In this document: positions 57,093 to 64,000 of the stretch, in pieces
How positions within the stretch are numbered: the stretch's first letter is position 1
How the letters are laid out: each line of letters starts with the position of its first letter
Assembly: GCA_009763385.1 (NCBI GenBank)
Contig: VDCT01000863.1
Span: forward strand, 1 to 64,000
Direction: 5' to 3'
Length of the DNA: 64,000 nt
Source of the DNA: Coix lacryma-jobi var. lacryma-jobi
Taxonomy: Eukaryota; Streptophyta; Magnoliopsida; Poales; Poaceae
Translations under genes and position numbers: made by a program
The notes under the pieces: model-generated
What the model was told of the DNA's origin: nothing
Seen by the model: the letters and a program-made list of their open reading frames with translations, nothing else
The model's database searches: none

Positions 57093-58699
57093 CATCCACT
57101 ATCTCGACTCCAACATCAAATAGTTCTTCATTTCCTCTCATGAGTGGTTCTAGGAGCACATCTATGTCGTTGTCGGCTGCTTTGGTCCAGAGATAAGCAT
57201 AGTCAACATAAGGTACCTGCGCTTCTGACATAGATGGGGAGGCGGGTTGTACATGGTGAGGATGTCATGCCAAGTGCTGTGCGAGCTGCTAAGCCCACCA
57301 AAGGGTTCATCCCGTCAGTACTTAATGCAAACCTTATGTGCCTAGGCTCCTTGCCAAACTCTGGGTAAGCCATGTTGAAATCCTTCCACTGCTTCGCATC
57401 GGACGGGTGCCGCAACTTGCCATCGTCTCTCAGTCGATCAGCTGACGCATGCCAAGACATGAGCTTGGCATCCTCTGGGTTCCCGAATATTGCACGCAGA
57501 CGATCTTCCACGGGTAGATGCCACACTGACAGTGCTGGACTTTTCTGTGTGTGTAACCCTCTTCTTCCTCGTCTTGCTAAGCCGAGATCTGGTTGGTCAC
57601 ATTGCTCTTCTTTGCCCCCTTCTTCTTCTTTAGACCACCCCGCAAGCCTCCATCCTCTTCCGCATCCACACGACAACCAGCATTTTTCTTGTACCGACTA
57701 AAGCCACAGTGAATACAACTAGTCAAATTCTCGTACTCACCCCGATACAGGAAGCAGTGGTTAGGGCATGCATCAAACTTTCTCAGCTTCATCGCCACTG
57801 GTCGGATTAGTTTCTTCGCTCGATAAGTATTGGCGGGCACCTTGTTGCCCGTTGGGAACGTGGTGGCAAGGTAGCTTAACAACTCATTGAAGCTAGTGTC
57901 AGACCAACCATGTCGAGCCTTCAACATTAACATATGGAGGTTACAACGGAGAGCCGTGCACTCCTTCGGACACTCGCCCCAGTCCTTATAGAGAGGATCA
58001 ATTGCCGCTTGCTTCATTTCTCTCAAATTCTCCAACCACTTCGGTCTACCATACACAACATCGTCTTCATCGATGTGTTTGACTAAATCCTCAACAAGAC
58101 GCAAATCTTCGGGCTCGCTCACACAGCCTCCTGACCATCACCACCATTGTGCTCTTCGTCCACCAAGTCTTGGATTACATCCTCCACCGTGATGTAATCT
58201 TGAGAACCATTATTGCAACTAGCTGACATGGCTGCTGAAGATGATGATCCAGGTGCTCCTACAGGATTGCCTTGATTCACTGGTATAGATGTCAGCGTTA
58301 ACGTCATTGAGCTCACTCCAGATGGACCACCACTCGCACCTTCTCTTTCACCGTGAAGAGTCCATACCGTGTAATCCTTCACGAAACCATACCTAATCAA
58401 ATGAGATTGACCATGGGATCTAGGTGGTCTTTCGTGTTGTTGCATTTTTTACACGGACATATGGTTGCAATCCGCTTCAATTTCTCATGATGCCTTTTTG
58501 CAATAGTAAAACTTCCTCACTTCCTCCAGGTACCGCGGATCACCCACTCTATTGAACGGTACATCCATTCGGACTTCTCCATCATACCTAAACCACATAA
58601 GCAAAAGAAATAGACAAAAATGATTAGAAAATAGAAAAAACATCTTCCAAAGAGAGAAGGGTAGGGAGATCCACCATAGAACATGGTAGATTCATGCAT
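57093..58699 (-). pseudogene. CACTA TNP2-type transposase, N-terminal part
   Basis: Starts in the transposase-associated domain: KSEWMYRSIEWVIRGTWRK (58699-58517), then after shifts SHLIRYGFVKDYTVWTLHGE (58445-58119). Frame 58122-57577 has GRPKWLENLREMKQAAIDPLY, SFNELLSYLATTFP and ACPNHCFLYRGEYENLTSCIHCG, whose Cys/His spacing is typical of the family. Frame 57676-57203 has LRHPSDAKQWKDFNMAYPEF and IRFALSTDGMNPL, the first catalytic-region Asp of TNP2. Then HDILTMYNPPPHLC and NDIDVLLEPL (57231-57013) before the break at DAY. Several shifts. Its continuation is at 51062. Confidence 0.85.
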
Positions 58700-58719
58700 A
58701 GAGAGAGATAGAATGGATC

Positions 58720-58756
58720 TATATCTAGATCTAGATCTAGATCTAGATCTAGATCC
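58720..58756 (+). repeat. CTAGAT simple repeat
   Basis: Five to six CTAGAT units in the CACTA 5' region; translates as alternating Leu-Asp in some frames, which is not a gene. Confidence 0.9.
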
Positions 58757-58970
58757 AGAACAATTGAGCCAAAAAGAGGGGAAAAGAGAGATAAAGGGTG
58801 GGAGAGAGCCATTAGGAACCTTTTGTGTTGCCCTCCACCCCCAAATTCAATCCTTAGACCTCAATTCAAAAAGGTTGTCAAATTTAGGGCAAAGCCTCCT
58901 TCCCCAAATATTGGAAGAACAAAGCTCGTGGGGAAGAAGAGGGGGCTGGCTGCTGTTTATATGCAAAATC

Positions 58971-59278
58971 TTAACCGTGGCGGGCATCCTAAGAAGCCCG
59001 TCACAGTTAATATCTATAACCATGACAGGCAGCTAAGGTCGCCTGCCACGATTAACATATTAACTGTGACAGATGGTTTAAGTAGCCCGTCACGGTTAAT
59101 AGAGAATTAACCATGATGGTCACCTTAGGTCGACAGCCATGGTTAACCAATTAACCGTGACGGGCGCCTGGGTGACCAGGTGGCCAGGCCGGCCACCCAA
59201 TAACCGTGACGGCCAGGTCAGAAGCCCGTCACGGTTAACTAATGCAAGGTATCACGCAAAATAATTTTTGTAGTAGTA
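58971..59278 (-). repeat. CACTA subterminal repeats and terminus
   Basis: About ten copies of TTAACCGTGACGGGC or its complement GCCCGTCACGGTTAA and variants, in alternating orientation, followed by the element end. Read inward on the reverse strand the end is TACTACTACAAAAATTATTTTG; a canonical end would begin CACTACTAC, so the first base appears changed. Subterminal repeats of this kind bind the element's own protein in En/Spm-type elements. Confidence 0.8.
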
Positions 59279-59744
59279 TACTTGCATCATATCTAAATCC
59301 ACCGCATGATACTAGACATGATAGCAAGGATGTCGGGACTTACGGTGGTCGACGGATTGATGGTTCCTCTCGAAGAACTCGATGACACGACTAAGGACTC
59401 AAGGTGGCACGGGGCCGGTTTGTATTGATATGGTTGTGAACACTTTTTACAATAGCCAAGGGTTTATATTTATACCATGGACGCGATACAAATCCTAAAA
59501 GGACACGACTATGAAATGTTAAAGGAAAATACTACATTTTTGGCCTTTAACTCCCTTCAGAAACTTTATTGCCTTAATTGTCGCAATTTTGTTGCCCGAT
59601 CAGCTCTTGCTCCCGTCGTTTCAACAAAAACTCCCTTTTTCTCAAATTAACTGACTGCTTGGTCGTCTGCCGAATGCTCTTCTCACTGCTCGTTGGGTCC
59701 ACCTGTCCTCTTCTCAATGTTGACCAAAATCCAGTGTTAACACA
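59279..59744 (-). repeat. Partial LTR-like sequence of the right-hand element
   Basis: In reverse orientation starts TGTGTTAACACTGG at 59744 directly after a TAGGGGGCC purine run, as a 3' LTR would, and has a reverse TATAAATA at 59467-59474. It is cut at 59279 by the CACTA end, so the rest of the LTR would be on the far side of the CACTA. Its start pairs with the CAACACACA end seen at 63800. Confidence 0.5.
59467..59474 (-). promoter_or_regulatory. TATA-like box in the partial LTR
   Basis: TATAAATA on the reverse strand within GGTATAAATATAAACC, about 270 bases into the proposed LTR. Confidence 0.4.
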
Positions 59745-59753
59745 GGCCCCCTA
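59745..59753 (-). other. Polypurine tract of the right-hand element
   Basis: Reverse strand TAGGGGGCC directly before TGTGTTAACA. Confidence 0.5.
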
Positions 59754-59789
59754 GTTCAGAGTATGAATTGTCATGCTTCGAACTATTTA

Positions 59790-59954
59790 GGGGTGTTTGG
59801 TTCCCACCCCCTAGAGTTTAGCCACTAAAGTTTAGTGGAGGTCACTAGAGTTGTAGTGTTAAAGTGACTTTTAGTGAGGGTGTTTGGAACTTTAGTGACT
59901 AAAAGTGACTAAACTTTAGTGGCTAAACTCTAGGGTGGGGAACCAAACACCCCC
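59790..59954. mobile_element. MITE with TTA target duplication (Tourist-like)
   Basis: 165-base near-palindrome with ends GGGGTGTTTGGTTCC and GGAACCAAACACCCC and inner repeats of TAGTGACTAAA and TTTAGTGGCTAAA. TTA flanks both sides (59787-59789 and 59955-59957). Size, palindromic form and TTA duplication suit a non-coding PIF/Harbinger-type (Tourist) MITE of grasses. Confidence 0.75.
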
Positions 59955-59957
59955 TTA

Positions 59958-62117
59958 ATCTCTGTTGGTCTTCTTCAAAAAGCCAAGAAATCCATTGATA
60001 GCAATAATATTTTCTCACCATGTTTCCACAATTTTGCCTGTAAAACAATAATTCTCCAATACATGTGGAAACAAGTTAGTTACAAATGCATATTGTATAA
60101 ATATTATAGTTCTTCCATTTTATTGATCAGAAGATGCTGCAATGCCGACTACATCTCAAAAGTATCATATTTTTAAAACCAATATTTCTTTTAATCTTGA
60201 ATAAAATGGTACCTTACTCATCCATCCGTCTCTTTAATTATGGGGCTTTAGATCTCACCGAATTCTCAAGCGATTGCAAAATAGAATAGCTACAAAAATA
60301 CTTATCTTTTACCCCTTGATCACTTTTCATCCGGAGTTTTTTATCATTATCTTTATATAAAATTGTATCATATAATATTGCAAAGTCAAAGACTCGACCA
60401 TAAGGAGATACAAGCCATAAACCTAGATCAAGAAGTACAAGTGAATATTTTTATTACTTTTCTTTTGCATATGTCATTCTCCCTACTTTTTAAAATTATG
60501 AGGCTACTAGGCCTTTAGCCATCTTTTATTTTATTTGGTGGTCACTTGACCTTTTCTTTTTATATTTTTATTTTGGGCGGTCACTTGACCTTTTTTTCTT
60601 TCTTCTCAGTTCTGGCAGACACGTGCTCGTCGTTTTATTTCTGAGATTTATAGAATAGCCCATATTTTAATCAAAGAGAAATGCACATGCAAAATACTTA
60701 TTAGTCTATAACGTGTATGTGAATCTTGATCTTGAGAATATGACTATAATCTCAACTAGTAGTCACAATGATTTGACAGTGCTTAATATGACATTAAGTA
60801 AATTTTATTATTTCATTAAATCTCCGAATTTCAAGTATCTCTCAGAATAATGTCATAGCAAATTCTACCTCTATTCATATCCCACAACTACTTTCAGAAA
60901 AAGTTTAAATTCTATGCAACCCACAAATTTCAAAGACTTTAAGATAAATATAATAACCTATATACCCAAATCTTAAAGAAATCAAACCTATAAACCAGAC
61001 ACAGGTGAAACATAAAATAGAGCATCTATTTATCATTTCAACAATGGATAATCCAAAATATTTTATCACATATTCATAGAGTAGATGTTTTTTAGTGCGG
61101 AGATGCAACACGAGAGGTTTCGCTTTTTAATGATTTTAATTTTAAGCTCTGAAACTATTAGAGAAGCAAGGGAAAATTACACAGACCATCGTTGAAGATG
61201 AAGCAGCCATGATGGATCACTCGATGCTGTACGATGTGTGCGTGTTGATGTCAGCCCCCCTGACACGTAATCACAGCAGCGTAATTGATGATTCACTGGT
61301 GTCCTCCTCTTTCTCATCCGAGACGTCTTTACCGAATACGGGTTGAAAATATTTGAAGCCAATCATAAACGTCAATCCTTCTTCTGCAAATGACTGGCTG
61401 CTTCAGATCTTGTAGCTGTTATGACTATAAGTGAACTTGTCACCGTTGCATGTGTCTTGTTGGCACCACTTTATTCAAGACCATCAGCAAAAGTATGTCT
61501 TTCAATATGAAGTGTGTTGAAAATGGTTTAGCCGATGGTCTTCTATCGGCCGTCTGGTTGCTAACGTCCTTTGTGCCTCTGATGTAGCCTTTCGTAACCT
61601 TATCACCAGATTGAGTTTTGCGTTACTCAGGGAAAGTTAAAGTTATATTAATAGGAGCCGAAGGTTCTATCTTATCGGCTTTTGCTTAGTTGTCTCATCA
61701 GCTGTTTGTTCATTTGTCCGATTGACTGTTGCTTCTTTGTTGATAACACAAAAATTGCAGGTTGGTGATGGGTCTGTTAGGCAACGTGTAATCGGTCATG
61801 ACTGAGCTATGACATCATACTTCGGTTGCTAATCGGTGGTGGCTGCGACAATTGTACTTCCTCTGGTGCATGAGTGTACGTGCATGATTAGCAATCGGTC
61901 ACCTCCGGCAATCAGCTTGTTTGACCGCATTCCTCTCCGTACAATAGCCGATGGAAGGATAGTCTTCCATATCTTGAAATCGGCTATCATAGGCTAATAT
62001 TTCCTTTGCTCGATTTTGATAAAATATTCTTCCATTTATTTAGTCGATGTGCTCTCAGCCGACTCATGTACGTGATCATTGAAAGCAAGGAACCATTGAT
62101 CACGCATCTCTCCCTTT
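59958..62117. other. AT-rich interior without genes
   Basis: About 2.2 kb of AT-rich sequence with only short chance frames (such as 61111-60905 and 61362-61177, reverse). No protein motif, RNA gene or further transposon end was recognised. Confidence 0.5.
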
Positions 62118-63670
62118 CTAAAATATTCGATTGAATATATCCTCAGAATCGAATCGACCTGCTGGAATGATGTTCAGAGCATGCATGGCCTGACTAGATG
62201 ACCTGAAAGAAGACAACCTTCCGTAGCCACAGACGGTGTAGCGGATGTACTTGGTACGTGGCAGCATTGGGTTGGAAGCCATGTCCTTAAATAGCACCTG
62301 CATGATTTTACCAGCGGCATGATCCATCACGTTCTGGCATACGCAACTGCTGTCTGCCACTTCTTGACGGACAAAGTTTAATTTGCGGCCGAACCTCACG
62401 GTATTCATGGCCGTTGTTGCATCTATCAGAGCTGATATATTTATATAATCAATGTTATACTTTTCAGATTGGCTGTGAATACTATTACCTTTACATGATT
62501 CCCCATTCGGCTTTGAAGTTGTGCTGCCGGCTTTAAATTGTAAATATTTGAGGTCGTATAGCCGATAGAGATTCAAATTGACCATATCCAATCTACTAAC
62601 CGATGGTATGAGGATCTGTATAGGAGAGCGATCATACGTACCAGTAGAAATGAGGTCTATGTAGGTACAACACCAACGGTATGATATGTTCCCATAAGAA
62701 CCTTTGCAAAAATAAATCTTGAACTGGTCCATGTGAACTTGTAGTAACAAATAATTAGTCAACTGACTGCATTCTTGGAATCTGGCATCTTGATAATTGT
62801 AGAATTTTACTTCGATCGTGGTCCACAAGAATGAGCCGATATCTTTCTTACTATCGGCCATTATTTTTTTTGTGATAAACTGCTAATAAGATGCCATCTG
62901 ATGAACAAAGTCTGGACCCAATATTAAATCAAGCTTGGTTGACGTCTTCCAATCAGACGATTATGGTCAATCCATGAATATACAGAAGCCCTCCCACATC
63001 TTGTGTGTGTTGTTCATCTGGGTTTTAGCCGATTGAGAACTGACCACCCACCATGAAGAAATTCATATATTGACTATCATATCCAGCTTGCGAATGACTG
63101 ATAAGCATCTGCACTATTGCTACCATCGGCCCAAGTATCGATTTGAAGGTTCCAACATAGCCGATGGTTGAGGCTGGCACAACATTGAATTATCAAGACT
63201 GTTTGATTGAAGACGAACAGCCGACGGGGATAAGGGAGCAGCGAATTTTATTTAGGATAGTCAATCTCCATGTGCCAAGGTTATAATCTGAATCTTTTGG
63301 TGGTTGACTCGGTGTGCTGCTCCTAAACTTTCATCTTTATATTGCCTTGACAGACCTCTGAATTTGCTTCTCATGAATTGGCCAAGTTCTTGTCGGGAAT
63401 TTAGCTTGATATATCAATCTGATGGCTCCAGAAAAATATTGGCATAATCACGTATTGAAAGGTCATCGGCCCATTATAGAATAATATTGTATTTTTCATT
63501 GCTCCAATCACTTGGTCCATCCTTGCCCAATAAACCGATTAGCACTTGTCTCAACAACAATGTCAGCACCATAGGATGTGCCCTGCATGCCGTCTATCTT
63601 TGTCTCCCTAATAAATACGGCATGCATGATGCCCTTTATTTAGCCGATGCCTCTATTCTCTGAACGGTGG
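61520..63670. repeat. Dispersed AGCCGAT/ATCGGC motif
   Basis: AGCCGAT, its complement ATCGGCT or one-base variants occur about twenty times over 2.1 kb, in both orientations and with irregular spacing (for example near 61530, 61547, 61672, 61945, 61978, 62570, 63030, 63128, 63161, 63467 and 63641). The stretch on the left (59958-61500) is nearly free of it. Confidence 0.55.
62118..62861 (-). CDS. Hypothetical protein of 247 residues in the right-hand element
   Basis: Open frame from ATG 62861, MADSKKDIGSFLWTTIEVKF, to 62118. It was not recognised: no transmembrane segment, zinc finger, or polymerase, integrase or capsid motif. Cys and Tyr are fairly common (CCTYIDL, SSCVCQNVMDH), and composition is ordinary. 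It is by far the longest frame in the 59-64 kb stretch and is on the same strand as the proposed element, so it may be a decayed or captured coding piece. It could also be a chance frame, because it includes several of the dispersed GCCGAT motifs. Confidence 0.3.
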   Translation of the reverse strand: MADSKKDIGSFLWTTIEVKFYNYQDARFQECSQLTNYLLLQVHMDQFKIYFCKGSYGNISYRWCCTYIDLISTGTYDRSPIQILIPSVSRLDMVNLNLYRLYDLKYLQFKAGSTTSKPNGESCKGNSIHSQSEKYNIDYINISALIDATTAMNTVRFGRKLNFVRQEVADSSCVCQNVMDHAAGKIMQVLFKDMASNPMLPRTKYIRYTVCGYGRLSSFRSSSQAMHALNIIPAGRFDSEDIFNRIF

Positions 63671-63777
63671 AGTATAGGAGCAACAACTTTCGAACCTCCT
63701 GAGCTTATCAATCATGGTGTCGCCATATGCTACAACCTCCGATAATCATATCTGGATGACTTTAATCAAACAATTAT

Positions 63778-63799
63778 GGTCCCACCGGGCGTGCCAAAA
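63778..63799 (-). other. Primer-binding-site-like stretch of the right-hand element
   Basis: Reverse strand TTTTGGCACGCCCGGTGGGA follows the proposed LTR end. The TGGCACGCCCGGTGGGAC wording resembles the start of the interior of several grass gypsy elements, from memory. The matching tRNA was not worked out. Confidence 0.5.
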
Positions 63800-64000
63800 T
63801 GTGTGTTGGCGCAAAACGTGACACCTTGCGCCAAGCACATAGCAAGCCGAAAAGCTAGCTTCAATCGGGTGCCCGGATGGTTTGGAATCTGGAACGTGCC
63901 AGTCGGTTTGACCTGAAAACCAACAAGGGATAAAACGGTGAGAATACCACTAGAACTGTCGGGTGAGACCAGACAGTTCCATATGTATGGCTTTGAAAGC
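63800..64000 (-). repeat. LTR end of the right-hand element, cut by the window
   Basis: From TGTGTGTTGGCGCAAAACGTG on the forward strand to the window edge. In reverse this ends GCGCCAACACACA, with a short inverted match (AACACA) to the TGTGTT start at 59744. Confidence 0.45.

Larger units (their letters stand above)
48991..59278 (-). mobile_element. CACTA (En/Spm-type) transposon, left end missing, split by an LTR-like insert
   Basis: Reverse-strand class II element. Right end: subterminal repeats and a TACTACTACAAAAATT terminus (59278 inward). Then the transposase gene in two parts, 58699-57093 and 51062-49681, separated by the insert at 51068-57087, and a second-gene-like part (49684-49063). 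The left end is lost because copia D abuts at 48990. The join across the insert restores VDAY then RKEKFTLKAIIFV of the transposase. Confidence 0.88.
59279..64000 (-). mobile_element. Proposed LTR element without pol (LARD-like), runs past the window
   Basis: Bounded on the left by a partial LTR and purine tract (59745-59753) and on the right by a primer-site-like stretch (63778-63799) and LTR end (63800 on). In reverse orientation the latter reads TTTTGGCACGCCCGGTGGGA after ...CAACACACA. The 4-kb interior shows no gag, protease, RT or integrase motif. Large LTR elements without coding capacity are known in grasses. The two LTR pieces in view do not overlap, so they cannot be compared with each other. 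Confidence 0.45.

Noticed and set aside
58683..59110. Forward frames of 117 and 95 codons in the CACTA 5' region
   Set aside because: They read through the CTAGAT simple repeat and subterminal repeats; no conserved motif.
1..64000. Host genes, tRNA or rRNA genes
   Set aside because: No frame outside transposon genes showed a known host protein motif, and no tRNA or rRNA signature was noticed on reading; tRNA-like matches are only primer-binding sites.

Overview
This window is plant nuclear DNA made almost wholly of transposable elements. No host gene, tRNA or rRNA gene was recognised. Element types point to a grass (Poaceae): Sirevirus-type Ty1/copia elements with a TGGTATCGGAGC primer-binding site and 2-kb LTRs, chromodomain-bearing Ty3/gypsy elements (Tekay/Del-like) with TGTAACA... 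LTRs, a CACTA transposon with AACCGTGACGGGC subterminal repeats, and a short GGGGTGTTTGG MITE. The density and nesting suggest pericentromeric or other gene-poor heterochromatin. The species cannot be named from the sequence.

Layout from left to right. 1-3237: copia A, gag to integrase, forward. 3238-8000: interior piece of gypsy 1, reverse, without LTRs. 8001-10423: copia B, integrase to RNase H, forward. 10424-15370: gypsy 3, reverse, a short LTR-gag-protease-LTR element. 15371-25549: copia C, a nearly whole but heavily decayed Sirevirus with a truncated 5' LTR. 25550-48990: copia E/D, a second Sirevirus, split by gypsy 2 (29280-43381, reverse), which has two 4.2-kb LTRs and a perfect CCATG target duplication. 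48991-51067 and 57088-59278: CACTA transposon, reverse, whose transposase gene is split by a 6.0-kb LTR-like insertion (51068-57087) with a perfect GTATG duplication. 59279-64000: AT-rich region that looks like a reverse-oriented LTR element without pol, with a MITE near its left end.

The nesting can be read as a relative time order. The right-hand LTR element appears oldest, then the CACTA, then copia E/D inserted in the CACTA, then gypsy 2 and copia C inserted in copia E/D. Nearly every coding region carries frameshifts or stops. Gypsy 1 keeps one long open frame (gag-protease-RT, 733 codons).

The most striking signal is in gypsy 2. An extra gene upstream of gag (38886 down to 38280) starts with a sequence that closely follows the N-terminal tail of histone H3, including the ARKSTG segment around lysine 9, then runs into a coiled coil and a very acidic end. 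The same element encodes a chromodomain at the end of its integrase. A second strong signal is in the Sirevirus LTRs: tandem arrays of 6-7 small hairpins whose stems change in matched pairs while the loop stays nearly constant, plus a second hairpin array before the polypurine tract.
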